From the NCBI GenBank assembly GCA_035547915.1, contig DASZTS010000023.1, positions 186,001 to 250,000 on the forward strand: DNA of 64,000 nt. Reading direction: 5' to 3'. This DNA comes from DASSFG01 sp035547915 (GTDB lineage Bacteria; Planctomycetota; Planctomycetia; Pirellulales; JAICIG01). Positions 14,659-24,063 of this stretch are shown piece after piece. Under the pieces are notes generated by a model, which did not search any database, was not told where the DNA came from, and worked only from the letters and a program-made list of their open reading frames with translations. How positions within the stretch are numbered: position 1 is the stretch's first letter; every line of letters begins with the position of its first letter. Both the position numbers and the translations under genes were made by a program.

Positions 14659-15660
14659 ATGAAACTCGTCATCCATCCACCGATCGAAAACGACCGTCTC
14701 GAAAAAATCGTGGCCGCCGCCGGGCCCATGGAAGTCGTCAACGCCTCGGATGAACGGGCCGCCCACGAAGCCATCGCCGACGCCGACGCTTTTTTCGGCA
14801 AGCTGACCCCCGCTCTACTTGCCGCCGCCAACCGCCTGCGGTGGGTGCAGTCGCCCACCGCCAGCCTTGAACATTACCTGTTTCCCGAACTGGTCGCTCA
14901 CCCGCTCACGCTCACAAACATGCGGGGTCTCTTCTCCGACGTCATCGCCGACCACGTCATGGGCTACATCATTTGTTTCGCCCGCAACTTCCACCACTAT
15001 ATACGGCAACAGGCGGATGCCTGCTGGGCACCCATCGGCGGCGAGGCGACTCGCGCCAACTTTATCTCGGGGCCGGGTGTCGAGAGTGCCATCGATCGGG
15101 CACACCGGCACCTGGCCGACGCCACGCTGGGCATCGTCGGCCTCGGACAGATCGGGGCCGAGATCGCCCGTCGCGGGCTGGCTTTCGGCATGCGCGTCCT
15201 CGCGGTCGATCCCATACGCACCGAGCCTCCGTCGGGCATCGCCGCCCTCTGGCCAGTCGTCCGTCTACCCGAGCTGTTGGCTGAGAGCGATTTCGTCGTG
15301 ATCGCGGCGCCGCATACGCCCGAGACCGAAAAGATGTTTCGCCATCGACAGTTTCAGCAAATGCGGCCCAGTGCCTACCTGATCAATATCGGCCGGGGCG
15401 CCATTGTCGACCTGGCCGACCTGACCGCTGCGCTGACCCACGGCGAGTTGGCCGGGGCCGGGCTGGACGTGTTCGAAACGGAGCCGCTGCCGGCCGACCA
15501 CCCGCTCTGGCGCATGCCCAATGTCATCATCACGCCACACGTAGCCGGCACGTCGCCGCGCATCGCGGAGCGACACCTGGGCGTGTTGCTCGACAACGTC
15601 AGCCGCTTCAGCCGGGGCGAGCCTCTGGTCAATGTCGTCGACAAGACCCGCTGGTTTTAG
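14659..15660 (+). CDS. D-2-hydroxyacid dehydrogenase (NAD-binding)
   Basis: This 333-residue cytosolic enzyme belongs to the D-isomer-specific 2-hydroxyacid dehydrogenase family, which interconverts 2-oxo and 2-hydroxy acids using NAD(P)H. The nucleotide-binding motif LGIVGLGQIGAEIARR lies at about residues 154-169. The catalytic arginine is in INIGRGAIVD, the glutamate in DVFETEPLP and the histidine in IITPHVAGTSP. The N-terminal substrate domain contains NMRGLFSDVIADHVMGYI, typical of glyoxylate/hydroxypyruvate reductase-like members. The substrate cannot be fixed by eye. It is divergent from hemW with about 85 bases between starts. Confidence 0.92.
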   Translation: MKLVIHPPIENDRLEKIVAAAGPMEVVNASDERAAHEAIADADAFFGKLTPALLAAANRLRWVQSPTASLEHYLFPELVAHPLTLTNMRGLFSDVIADHVMGYIICFARNFHHYIRQQADACWAPIGGEATRANFISGPGVESAIDRAHRHLADATLGIVGLGQIGAEIARRGLAFGMRVLAVDPIRTEPPSGIAALWPVVRLPELLAESDFVVIAAPHTPETEKMFRHRQFQQMRPSAYLINIGRGAIVDLADLTAALTHGELAGAGLDVFETEPLPADHPLWRMPNVIITPHVAGTSPRIAERHLGVLLDNVSRFSRGEPLVNVVDKTRWF

Positions 15661-15667
15661 AGAACCG

Positions 15668-16915
15668 CTAGCGAGCTAACCGCTCGATCAGATCGCAGGC
15701 CGCCTCGAGGGGCCGCTCTTCGGCAAGGCGCGTGGCCAAGTAGCGGCAGCGGGCCGCGACTGCCGGCGATTCGAGCAAACGTGACAGAGCCTCAGCGACG
15801 TTCGCCGCTCGGAACCGCTTGCGCGCCAGCGGAAAACCCGCACCGAGCCGCGTCAGGCGCGCGGCATTGTCGGGCTGATCGAAACTCATGGGCATGATGA
15901 GTTGCGGTACGCCGGCTGCAAATCCTTGCGACAGGGTGCCGATGCCGCCGTGATGTACCAGCGCCGCCACCCGCGGCAGAAGCTGGCTGAAGGGCGCGTA
16001 GGCGACGTGCCGTACGCCCACTGGCAAATCGCCGGGTATCTGTTCGGCAAACCGCGTCAACAGCACTCCGCGTCGACCGAGCAGTTCGCAGGCACCGACC
16101 GCGGCCGAGAAGAAGTCGCGGCCGTGCAGCATGGCGGAACCGGGCGTAAAGACGATCGGCGGTTCGCCTTGCTCCAAGAACTCGAGCAAATCGCCGCCGA
16201 GCGGCGTCACGTCCCGCTCGTCGTAGAGCGGAAATCCGGCGAGCGCCGTTTGTGTCGGCCAATCGGGCTGTGGAGCAGCGAACCAGGAAGGAAATAACCC
16301 CAACACACGGTCGGGTGAATTGTGCCAACCCGCGAGCACGCCCCTGACCGGTCGCAAGCCGATCGAAGCGCGAAATTCATTCAGCGGGCCGCGCATGAGC
16401 CGCTCGATGACCAACGTATCGGCCAGCCAGTATTGCGACCGCTTGAGCGGACTGGGCAGCCAATACGGCAGGAACATGCCCGGCAGCACCGGATTGTGAT
16501 AGTTGCTGCGGAACACCGACGGAGACAGGTGAACCGTCGCGAGCGGCAGGCCGAATTTCTCCTGGGCACACCGGGCCGCGAAGCCCAGCGTCGAAGCAAC
16601 GACCAGCGTTTCGCCCGGCACATACCGCTCAACAATCGCTCGGTAGATCGGCTCGAAGGTGGGGAGCACGCCGCCGCGAAAGCATTCGATGAATCCGCGG
16701 AAGCGATGCCACGCGAGGGGATTGCCGAGCAGGTTCAAGAACTCATCGCGGCTGATGATGGGGGCGAAGTCGAAGCCGACCTTGCGGGCGAGTCCTTCGA
16801 AGTAACCCGCAGCCAGCAGCGTGATGCGGTGCCCGCGCGCGGCCAGTTCTCGACCAATGCCCACGAAGGGGTGGACATCGCCCGCACTGCCGACGGCCAC
16901 CAGGATGGCGTGCAT
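15668..16915 (-). CDS. family-1-type glycosyltransferase (UGT/MGT-like)
   Basis: This 415-residue protein resembles nucleotide-sugar-dependent glycosyltransferases of the GT1/UGT type, which glycosylate lipids or small hydrophobic acceptors. The N-terminal domain starts MHAILVAVGSAGDVHPFVGI, the usual acceptor-side GT-B start. The C-terminal donor domain has IVFTPGSAM and the signature VHHGGIGTLSQGFAAGVPQLIMPMSFDQPDNA at about residues 317-350, where the histidine and the DQ pair contact the nucleotide sugar. The ATG is supported by this conserved opening. It converges on the dehydrogenase gene with 7 bases between stops. The acceptor is unknown; sterol-like, carotenoid or lipid glycosylation are all possible. 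Confidence 0.88.
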   Translation of the reverse strand: MHAILVAVGSAGDVHPFVGIGRELAARGHRITLLAAGYFEGLARKVGFDFAPIISRDEFLNLLGNPLAWHRFRGFIECFRGGVLPTFEPIYRAIVERYVPGETLVVASTLGFAARCAQEKFGLPLATVHLSPSVFRSNYHNPVLPGMFLPYWLPSPLKRSQYWLADTLVIERLMRGPLNEFRASIGLRPVRGVLAGWHNSPDRVLGLFPSWFAAPQPDWPTQTALAGFPLYDERDVTPLGGDLLEFLEQGEPPIVFTPGSAMLHGRDFFSAAVGACELLGRRGVLLTRFAEQIPGDLPVGVRHVAYAPFSQLLPRVAALVHHGGIGTLSQGFAAGVPQLIMPMSFDQPDNAARLTRLGAGFPLARKRFRAANVAEALSRLLESPAVAARCRYLATRLAEERPLEAACDLIERLAR

Positions 16916-16959
16916 AGAGTTCTGGTTTCGGCCGTTCGTTTGGCCAGGCGTGCGATGGG

Positions 16960-17235
16960 TTACGATGCACCGCGGTAGGCATCGACCGCCATCCAGAGCA
17001 AGAACAACAGCCAGAGCGCCATCAGCAGCGCGGCCAACATCAGGAACCAGGGATGCCGCTGGGGTGGGTCGGGCGAAAACGCCTGCCGGAACGTGGGCTC
17101 GACGCCGGGTACCTCTACCTGTTCCCGCGGCGATCGCTGTTGCCCAGAACGGGCTCGACGAGGCCGCGCAGAAGGCTCGGACGAGCCCTGTTTCTGCTCC
17201 CGGGACGATGCCTCAGACCGATGCGGTTTGGCCAT
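16960..17235 (-). CDS. small single-span membrane protein, hypothetical
   Basis: This 91-residue protein has a polar, Arg/Ser/Gln-rich N-terminal 60 residues and one transmembrane helix near the end (PWFLMLAALLMALWLLFLLWMAVDAY, about 62-86). No family is recognised. It starts 8 bases after the stop of the Minf_1886-family gene and is probably the last gene of a three-gene operon with PSP1. Position in an otherwise conserved cluster supports it being real. Confidence 0.65.
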   Translation of the reverse strand: MAKPHRSEASSREQKQGSSEPSARPRRARSGQQRSPREQVEVPGVEPTFRQAFSPDPPQRHPWFLMLAALLMALWLLFLLWMAVDAYRGAS

Positions 17236-17243
17236 CCAACCGC

Positions 17244-17684
17244 CTACTTGGGTTGCTCGATGCGGAACTCCCGCCGCAGCGCCGTTTCGAAGTCGTAGAC
17301 ATCGTCGAAATCTTCACGGCGGTCGTCCTTGGTTTTGCGCATCTCGCCGATGCGAATGAGATTGAATACGATCTCGCCGAAATCACCCGTCGTCTGCACG
17401 CCCCAACTGTTGAACACGCACTTGGCCATGTAGCCGTATTGCTCCAAGGCATACAGGCGGATGGCTTCGCACAGTTGCTGTCCGGTGAGATGGTTTTCGG
17501 AAGATTCTTCGCCGCCGGCCGACTTCGACTTTTTTCGCGTGCCCGACTCGCTCCGCTTCGCGGCCCCCATGCCCAGCGTTTTGTGCGCATAGCCGAGGGC
17601 CTCGAAAACGAACGCATAGGCCTCGAAACGATAGCGCCGATCTTCCTTCACGAGCTCGGCGATTTTTTGTGCGGTCTCGGACAT
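17244..17684 (-). CDS. Minf_1886 family protein
   Basis: This 146-residue protein matches the small conserved Minf_1886 family seen in Planctomycetes and Verrucomicrobia. It begins KIAELVKEDRRYRFEAYAFVFEAL, contains LTGQQLCEAIRLYALEQYGYMAKCVFNSWGV and GDFGEIVFNLI, and ends in an acidic DDVYDF segment. The function is not known. It follows the PSP1 gene by 25 bases on the same strand and is likely co-transcribed. A poly-basic/Ser insert (TRKKSKSAGGEESSEN) interrupts the first half. Confidence 0.87.
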   Translation of the reverse strand: MSETAQKIAELVKEDRRYRFEAYAFVFEALGYAHKTLGMGAAKRSESGTRKKSKSAGGEESSENHLTGQQLCEAIRLYALEQYGYMAKCVFNSWGVQTTGDFGEIVFNLIRIGEMRKTKDDRREDFDDVYDFETALRREFRIEQPK

Positions 17685-17709
17685 ACGCAGCGAGTTGGTC
17701 GTTGGTCCC

Positions 17710-18531
17710 TCAGTTGGCTGTGCCGCGGGCCACGACCGTCAGTACATCGGCCGCGGCGATCAACACGCGCCGCCGGTCTTCGGTCTCGACGAGGAGTTGG
17801 CGGGCCAGAATCTCGTGCGCCAGGACCTTCGCTCGGCCGTTGGCCGTCAGCACGTCGCAGCCGATCGGCGGCAGCTCTTTTTGCAACTGTTCGTAGGTGT
17901 CGTATTCGTAGCGCAGGCAGCATTTGAGACGCCCACAACGGCCCGAGATCTTGGTCGGATCGAGCGTGGCCTTCTGCAACTTCGCCATCTTCATCGAGAC
18001 GGGAGGCATCTCCGACAGGTGCGTGTTACAGCAGACCGGCTTGCCGCAGTCGCCGTAATCGGCCAGCAGCTTCGCCTCGTCGCGGACGCCAATCTGCCTC
18101 ATTTCGATGCGCGTCTGGAATTCGGCGGCGAGCCGTTTGACCAATTCACGAAAATCGACGCGGTTTTCCGACAGATAGAACACGACCACCCGCTCGCCAC
18201 CGAAGATGTGTTCGACGTCGACGAGCTGCATGGGCAACTGCATCTCGGCGATCAGTCGTTCGCAGGCCGCCGCTTCGGCCTTGGCCTGCTGGCCCATGCG
18301 GTCGATCTCCACACGGTCTTCCGACGTGGTGGCTCGCAGGATTTGGCCCTTGGCCGGATCGTTGACCTGAGCCATTGCCTGGTCGCTGGCTTCGCAAAGC
18401 ACCTCCCCTACTTCCAGGCCGCGCTCGGTACGAGCGACAACCTGCGTGCCCCGCGCGAAAACATCTCCGCGGCTGGTGCCAAACACACCCAGCGTTCGCA
18501 TAACACCGCAGCGGACGACGTATTTCGGCAT
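17710..18531 (-). CDS. PSP1 domain protein (YaaT/RicT-like)
   Basis: This 273-residue protein is a PSP1-domain protein related to B. subtilis YaaT (RicT), which works with RicA and RicF in an Fe-S-containing complex that stimulates RNA maturation by RNase Y. The PSP1 core includes the start MPKYVVRCGVMRTLGVF, GLEVGEVL and FYLSENRVDFRELVKRLA. The cysteine cluster CGKPVCC...GRCGRLKCCLRYE (about residues 160-195) would hold the iron-sulfur centres. The open frame continues 62 codons upstream without similarity, so the methionine of MPKYVV is chosen. It heads the operon with the Minf_1886 and small membrane-protein genes. Whether it affects RNA processing here is inference. Confidence 0.9.
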   Translation of the reverse strand: MPKYVVRCGVMRTLGVFGTSRGDVFARGTQVVARTERGLEVGEVLCEASDQAMAQVNDPAKGQILRATTSEDRVEIDRMGQQAKAEAAACERLIAEMQLPMQLVDVEHIFGGERVVVFYLSENRVDFRELVKRLAAEFQTRIEMRQIGVRDEAKLLADYGDCGKPVCCNTHLSEMPPVSMKMAKLQKATLDPTKISGRCGRLKCCLRYEYDTYEQLQKELPPIGCDVLTANGRAKVLAHEILARQLLVETEDRRRVLIAAADVLTVVARGTAN

Positions 18532-18721
18532 CGGGCGAAATCCGGCGACAGAAGGCGTCGGCCGATCGGGGCCAGGTGGGTTCGAAAACGGTTGGGCAGG
18601 CTCGCAGTATAGCCACCTGATGGGGCCGCGGGAAGGGAAACGCCCCGCGACTCGGTTGTAGCGAATTCGTAACGACCACGCAGAAAATAACGGGTTCCGC
18701 GGAACCGTTCCGGGCAATCGG

Positions 18722-21700
18722 CTAGTCCTTGCTCGCCGTGGCGGGGGCGTCCGCCGGCAAAAGCTCCAGTCTCAAATTGCGGAAACGCACCTCCGTGGCG
18801 CCCCCCGAGTGCAACTGCAAGGCAAAGACGCCTCGCTTGGCGCCAGCCGGATCGTCAAGATCGACGCAGAGCTGGCCGTTGATGCGAGTCTGTAGCTTGC
18901 TGCCCTCGGCCACGATTTCGTACGCGTTCCATTCGCCCGATTTGACGTGCGCTTCGCCCGAACGATCCCACAGTAGGCCGCGGCCGTGCTCTTCATAGAG
19001 CTTGCCCCACCAGCCGGCCCCCACGTCGGCCTGATAGCCTTTCACTTCGCCCTCTTGGCCCTCCACGCCGTCAAGCGACTCACTACGGAACTGAATGCCG
19101 CTGTTGCCCGCGTTGGCCACGAGTTTCACTTCCAAAGTCAGGCGGAAATCGCCCGCCGCCATCTCGCTGACGAGGAACTCGTTGCGGCCGAGTCCGCCGG
19201 TCTTGCCGACGATCTCACCCGCTTCCACACCCCACAATTCCTCCTTACCGCGCCAGCCCTTCAGGTCCTGACCGTTGAAGAAAAACGGCAAATTGTCGGC
19301 TGTGGCGAGCAATGGCGTTTGGGCCGGGCTGGCCAGATAGGCCACCAGCGAGCGCACCTGGTGATCGCTAAACGGCTTGAGCTGGTCGTCGGGCATCATC
19401 GACTTGTCGCTCAATTCACGCTCTTCGATGTCGCTCTTGAGCAATGTCACCGTCTCGTTGGCCAAGGCGAGCTGCAACGAATCCTGATCTTCGTTGCGAA
19501 CGATGCCCGTCAGCGTGCGGCCATCGGACGTTTGCACGATGGTCGCCTGGTAGTCCTTGCCGATGAGGGCGCTGGGATCGATCAAATTGCTGAGCGTATA
19601 GTCGACGTTCGCGCGGTTCGATCCCGTCAGATCGGGCCCCACCTTGCCGCCAGTGCCGAAGAGTGTGTGGCATTGCTGGCATGTCTTGGCGAACAGCGCC
19701 CGGCCCAGCGACACATCGGGGGGCTGCCCTTTCTTGCTGACGAGAGCCTTGTACCGCTCGATGAGTTGGCGGCGTTCGGCCGGAGTGTCGTTCACCTGCC
19801 CCCAGACCTTATTGATCTCGCTGTCAAGCGATTCGTTCTTGAGGTTGCGGATCTGGCGGACAAGTTCGCCCGAAAGGTCAGTCCGTGCGATGCGATTGTC
19901 GCCGACGGCCAGCAGGAGCTTTTGGGCGTATTCGGGCCGTGACACCAGTGTGGCCAGCGCGTCGCGCCGCTCGTCGGGATTGAACCCGGCATAGCCCTCG
20001 AGCAGCAGGTCGGGGGTGCGTACATCGCTATAGGCCGCCAAGGCGCGGAGCGCCGGGCGACGCATCGGGGCATCACCGAGCAAATGCTGCAAGATCAGCG
20101 GCAGGTCGGGATCGCGTTCCTTGACGAGCGCGGCGAGCGCCTCTTGCCGTGTCTCGACACTGGCCGCCGTGTCCTTGAGCGTTTGCTGGAGACGGCCGAA
20201 GGCCCGTTTGTCACCGAAGGTCAGCGCCAAGCCGGTCGCCAGGGCGTCGAGCCGTGGGTCTGGCGTCGCCAGCCAGCCCTCGTAGAGTTCACTCCAACCC
20301 CTGGGCATGTCCAGTTGCCGTTTGCCTTGTAAGCCGATGGTCATTTCTTCGAGGATGACTTTTTGCTCCTGGGGCTGGCGCTGCGCCAAACGTTCGACCA
20401 GCAGGGCGAGCGCTTCCGGAGAAGCAAATTGAGCCAGACGCCGTGCGAGGTACCGCCCGACGAGCGGAACGCGCGCCGCATCGAACACAGCGATCGCCTC
20501 GTTCACATTCGATTCGACCAGCGGTTCGGCCGCATACCAGTACATCAACGGCAGGTTGTGATCGTCTGCATCCTCGCCGTGCTGCACGAGTTGGCGAACG
20601 ATCGGCGCACGCTGCTCGAAGGACAAGCGGTCGGCCGCCGACGCCAGATAGAGCCGCACCACCGGCGATGGATCATTGGTGGCCAGTTCGGAAAGTTTTG
20701 CCAAGACGGCTGGCGACGGCCGACGGTCTTCGAGTGCGAGTTGGATCGTCCACGCGCGCACATAGGGATCGTCGTTCGCCAGTCCCAGGGCGATGCGATC
20801 CTCATCGAGACCACCGACCGCGTGCAATGCCCAGAGGCCGCGCAGGCGCCGCGTGCCGTCGGCGTGCTCGAACGCCATTTTGGCCAGCGGCTCGTGCACC
20901 TCGCGCTGAACACCCCGCTCCTGTAACAGGCGACGGGCATGCCGCACATACCAATCGTTTTCGTGCAATAGCAGGTCGACCAGTTCGGCGGTGCTCTTGC
21001 TACCGAGGTCGACCTTCACTGGCTGGGCATTTTGATAGCTGACCTTGAAGATGCGGCCGTTCGTGCGGTCGTGCCCATCGGTCCGGAAATGGTGGCATTG
21101 ATTCGCGTCGTACCAGTCGATGAGGTACATCTGGCCGTCGGGCCCGTACTGCAGGTTCAGGATCTGCGACCAGGAATCGTTGGCCAGCAGGAAGTCGGGG
21201 GCGCGGTCGCCGACATAGCCCGAGCCCCGCGGCGCCAACTGATCTTCATTCAGCCGGGCGCCATGAATGTTGTTCATGAAGAGCTGGTTGCGATACTCAG
21301 CCGGCCAACTGCCGCCGAGATAGATCATGGCGCCCGCGTGAGCGTGCCCGCCGCCCGCGGCGTCGGATCGATTGTTCCCGCCGTGTGGGTTGTCACCGAT
21401 CCAGTGGCGATGCTGGGCGATCGTCTGGATGTCGCCATACGTGTGGGGATTGAAATGCTGCCCCGCCTGCCGTTGATAACGGCCCCCCTGAATCATGTGG
21501 TAGAGGTGCGGGATCACGCACGCCGTGATAAACGCCTGCCCCTGATCGTTGAAATCGACGCCCCAGGGATTACTCGTACCGTGGGCGAAGACTTCGAATT
21601 GGTGCTTGGTGGGATGATAACGCCAGAGACCGGCGTTGATCGGAATGCGGTCTTCGTCCGCCGCGCCCGGCTTCCCCACGCGCGAGTGGGTGAACACGCC

Positions 21701-22816
21701 GTGACATCCGTAGAGCCAGCCGTCCGGCCCCCAGTTGAACGTGTTGAGCGTCTCGTGGGTATCTTGCGAACCCCAGCCGTCGAGCAGGATCTCGGGCTCG
21801 CCGTCGGGCACGTCGTCGCCGTCGCGATCGGGAATGAACATGAAGTGGGGCGCCATGCCGACCCATACGCCGCCAAAACCTATTTCCAACCCGCTGACGA
21901 GGTTCAGCTTTTCCATGAACACTTTGCGGCTATCGAAACGGCCGTCGCCATCTTCGTCGGCAAAGATCAAGATGCGGTCGCGAGCTTGCTCGGCCGGCAC
22001 CCGTTGCGGATAGGAATAGGCTTCGGCCACCCATAACCGGCCGCGGTCGTCGATCGCCTGGGCGATCGGTTGCACGACGTCGGGCTCGCCGGCGAAGAGC
22101 GTGACGCGGAAGCCCTCGGGCACCGTCATCGCCTTGGCTGCTTCCTCGGGGTTTAAGCCGGCGTGGGCGAATTGGTCGGGCGGCTCAGCTCCCATCCGGG
22201 TCGGGTAGTTCGGCTTCTTATCGTGAAAGCGGAAGTCGTCGAAGTTGATGTGTCCCCATCCGCCGCTATGACGATCGACGAGCCGCAGGACGACCTCTTT
22301 GCCGACGTGTTCGCGCAGGTCGATGGCCACGGGCTTGAGTTCTTCGGTGTTGTCGCCGCTCACCTGATAGACGATCTTGTCCGAGCCTTTGAGGATAATC
22401 TGGATGCATGTCTCGGGATGCGGTCCCCCGGCGATGAGGAAGCTGGCGTAGGGATGCGTGATCTTGAAGGGCACGCTCGTGAGCGTGCCTTGCGGCTGAT
22501 CGCCGTTGCGCTCATAGGTGCCGGCCCAGAAGCGGCCGACATGTTGGCTGCGCATATCCTGACGGCGGGCAAATACCGTGTCGCCGTCGATCGGCTGGCC
22601 GGCGAAGGCATCGCCTTCCATCTGCCAGTCGGCGAGGGTACCTGTTTCAAAGCCGAAGTTCAGCGGCTTGTCGTCGGCGCCTGTGGGCACGACGCCGTCG
22701 CGATTCTCATCGGCCGCCAATCCGAACGAGCCCGCACCGAAGCAGGCAGTCCAGCCGATCAAGAGCCACCGGCAGTGCGCCGCACGCATCGACCCACGAA
22801 GGAGCGAGAACCTCAT
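18722..22816 (-). CDS. giant PVC-type haem-binding dehydrogenase with cytochrome c and DUF1080 domains
   Basis: This exported protein of 1364 residues combines several modules. After a signal peptide (cleavage near FGLAADE, residue about 35) comes a carbohydrate-binding-like beta domain (about 50-190). Then comes a PVC-type membrane-bound dehydrogenase beta-propeller (about 215-600; MTVPEGFRVTLFAGEP, GRLWVAEAYSYP, FNWGPDGWLYGCHG) and a helical HEAT-like region (about 610-990). A cytochrome c domain follows with CQQCHTLFGTGGKVGPDL (CxxCH at about 1045-1049). The C-terminal DUF1080/3-keto-disaccharide hydrolase domain (about 1175-1364) starts PFFFNGQDLKGW. The start is the methionine before the signal peptide. 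Oxidation of a sugar with electron transfer to the haem, followed by cleavage of the keto-sugar in one polypeptide, is plausible. Sugar specificity is not known. Confidence 0.9.
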   Translation of the reverse strand: MRFSLLRGSMRAAHCRWLLIGWTACFGAGSFGLAADENRDGVVPTGADDKPLNFGFETGTLADWQMEGDAFAGQPIDGDTVFARRQDMRSQHVGRFWAGTYERNGDQPQGTLTSVPFKITHPYASFLIAGGPHPETCIQIILKGSDKIVYQVSGDNTEELKPVAIDLREHVGKEVVLRLVDRHSGGWGHINFDDFRFHDKKPNYPTRMGAEPPDQFAHAGLNPEEAAKAMTVPEGFRVTLFAGEPDVVQPIAQAIDDRGRLWVAEAYSYPQRVPAEQARDRILIFADEDGDGRFDSRKVFMEKLNLVSGLEIGFGGVWVGMAPHFMFIPDRDGDDVPDGEPEILLDGWGSQDTHETLNTFNWGPDGWLYGCHGVFTHSRVGKPGAADEDRIPINAGLWRYHPTKHQFEVFAHGTSNPWGVDFNDQGQAFITACVIPHLYHMIQGGRYQRQAGQHFNPHTYGDIQTIAQHRHWIGDNPHGGNNRSDAAGGGHAHAGAMIYLGGSWPAEYRNQLFMNNIHGARLNEDQLAPRGSGYVGDRAPDFLLANDSWSQILNLQYGPDGQMYLIDWYDANQCHHFRTDGHDRTNGRIFKVSYQNAQPVKVDLGSKSTAELVDLLLHENDWYVRHARRLLQERGVQREVHEPLAKMAFEHADGTRRLRGLWALHAVGGLDEDRIALGLANDDPYVRAWTIQLALEDRRPSPAVLAKLSELATNDPSPVVRLYLASAADRLSFEQRAPIVRQLVQHGEDADDHNLPLMYWYAAEPLVESNVNEAIAVFDAARVPLVGRYLARRLAQFASPEALALLVERLAQRQPQEQKVILEEMTIGLQGKRQLDMPRGWSELYEGWLATPDPRLDALATGLALTFGDKRAFGRLQQTLKDTAASVETRQEALAALVKERDPDLPLILQHLLGDAPMRRPALRALAAYSDVRTPDLLLEGYAGFNPDERRDALATLVSRPEYAQKLLLAVGDNRIARTDLSGELVRQIRNLKNESLDSEINKVWGQVNDTPAERRQLIERYKALVSKKGQPPDVSLGRALFAKTCQQCHTLFGTGGKVGPDLTGSNRANVDYTLSNLIDPSALIGKDYQATIVQTSDGRTLTGIVRNEDQDSLQLALANETVTLLKSDIEERELSDKSMMPDDQLKPFSDHQVRSLVAYLASPAQTPLLATADNLPFFFNGQDLKGWRGKEELWGVEAGEIVGKTGGLGRNEFLVSEMAAGDFRLTLEVKLVANAGNSGIQFRSESLDGVEGQEGEVKGYQADVGAGWWGKLYEEHGRGLLWDRSGEAHVKSGEWNAYEIVAEGSKLQTRINGQLCVDLDDPAGAKRGVFALQLHSGGATEVRFRNLRLELLPADAPATASKD

Positions 22817-23254
22817 CAGATTGTTTCCGCCTTGGAACGCGAGGGATGACCTATTGAAGCCGGTCGTTGAGCGGCCGCCGGCGCGGCCCGCGTGCGAACG
22901 CCCGAGTTCCGCCATATTACCTCGCGCCCAAACAGAAATCGACCGCCGACGGTCGACCTAGCTCACCTGTCCAGGGAAGCCCAAGAGATAGGTGACCCGC
23001 CCCCACTCGAACCCTCTCTCGGCGATCCGGAGGGAGAGGGAATCATGGGCCGTTACTCTCAGACCGGGATTACGTGAACCAGCGATAGAGATGGCTTTTC
23101 TGTCGAATCGACGGGCCGGAACACGGCCCCACGCCGGGTTTCCGCCTGTGCGGCACGCGCCGGAACGCCCTTAGAATCAGGAAGCCGTTGGAGTGACTTT
23201 GCTCAGACAGCCAAGCAATCTACTTCCCCGCAGTACGTCGGCGACAGATCGCCA
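22817..23254. other. intergenic stretch with one hairpin
   Basis: No convincing gene is seen on either strand. A near-perfect inverted repeat at 23012-23040 (CCCTCTC...GAGAGGG with extra pairing CGG/CCG inside) could form a hairpin but lacks a T-run. It lies between two minus-strand genes and may act as a transcriptional barrier. The rest is unremarkable GC-rich sequence. Confidence 0.5.
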
Positions 23255-23515
23255 CTACGTCTGGGCAAACGGTTCGGCTGGCGATGTGGTCCCGAGAAAA
23301 TAGTAACGGGCCGCGCCTTCCATCATTTCAAGTTCGTAGATGGCGATGCTCGTGGTCCGCACCGGTTCGGTGGCGGGCAGTCCCGACAACATACGGAAGA
23401 TGTTGCGATTCACGGGGAGCGCAACCGTGTCGGCCAACTCCTCGGCGGATGGAACACCTTGTCGATGCCCATCATAAGGGCCACCGATGAACTCGACTCG
23501 GTCTTTCGCTGACAT
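23255..23515 (-). CDS. small hypothetical protein
   Basis: This 86-residue protein starts MSAKDRVEFIGGPYDGHRQG, a motif seen at the start of several small uncharacterised actinobacterial and planctomycete proteins. It contains TTSIAIYELEMMEGAARYYFLG. No catalytic motif or membrane segment is visible. The GGPYDGH opening and the bulk aromatic C-terminal strand suggest a single folded beta-rich domain. It stands alone with 96 bases to the next minus-strand gene upstream. Confidence 0.6.
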   Translation of the reverse strand: MSAKDRVEFIGGPYDGHRQGVPSAEELADTVALPVNRNIFRMLSGLPATEPVRTTSIAIYELEMMEGAARYYFLGTTSPAEPFAQT

Positions 23516-23611
23516 GTTGGTTATCCTCCGCCTGCTCGTTGCTCGCCCTGCCTCAATCCGACCAAGGCAATTCTGGCCTTAACAGGTAGCACATCGCGTG
23601 CCGATTACCCT

Positions 23612-23962
23612 CTATCGCGCCTTGTGAACCAGGAAGCTTTCTTCGCCGCGGGTCAGATAGATGGCTTCTTCGCCCAGGTCATTGCACATGCGGCGGAGGA
23701 ACCCGACCAGCCGTTCGAAATCGACCTCGGCTCCGAACGACACCTCGAAGCGTTCTAGCACGTCGTGCGACATGCGGCCGCGGTCGTCTACCCAAAAGCC
23801 CTTCACCAACGACGGCGAGTGTGTGTAGGCCCGGAAATGTTCGATCAGGAACTGGTGAATGGTCCCGCGTGGCGAGGGGCCATCGGGCGACGGCGCGTCG
23901 AGCTTATGCGCTGGTATGTAGAACGCCGTCATCTTGCCCAGCGGCGTCAGCGACTCGTCCAC
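23612..23962 (-). CDS. hypothetical protein
   Basis: No family is recognised for this 116-residue protein. It has a mixed alpha/beta composition (KMTAFYIPAHKLD, GTIHQFLIEHFRAYTHS, EVSFGAEVDFERLVGFLRRMCNDLGEEAIYLTRGEE) and no signal peptide or membrane helix. The internal HSPSLVKGFWVDDRGR resembles a substrate-binding or small enzyme-like segment, but no catalytic pattern is evident. Its codon use and uninterrupted frame match neighbouring real genes. Confidence 0.6.
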   Translation of the reverse strand: MDESLTPLGKMTAFYIPAHKLDAPSPDGPSPRGTIHQFLIEHFRAYTHSPSLVKGFWVDDRGRMSHDVLERFEVSFGAEVDFERLVGFLRRMCNDLGEEAIYLTRGEESFLVHKAR

Positions 23963-24063
23963 GTGGAAGGCCCTCCGTCATGCGCCTCCGTATGTTGCAA
24001 ACCGCGAACCGTGAACGTCGGGTCGCCAGCGAGCCAGGGCCTACCTGTCCGCCGAACGACCGT

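Noticed and set aside
16821..17927. 368-codon plus-strand frame across three minus-strand genes
   Set aside because: Composition and motifs match antisense of the glycosyltransferase, membrane protein and Minf_1886 genes.
21032..22036. 334-codon plus-strand frame inside the giant cytochrome/DUF1080 gene
   Set aside because: Antisense to strongly conserved domains, with no recognisable motifs of its own.
23012..23040. Hairpin as an intrinsic terminator
   Set aside because: No T-run on either strand; kept only as a note on the intergenic region.
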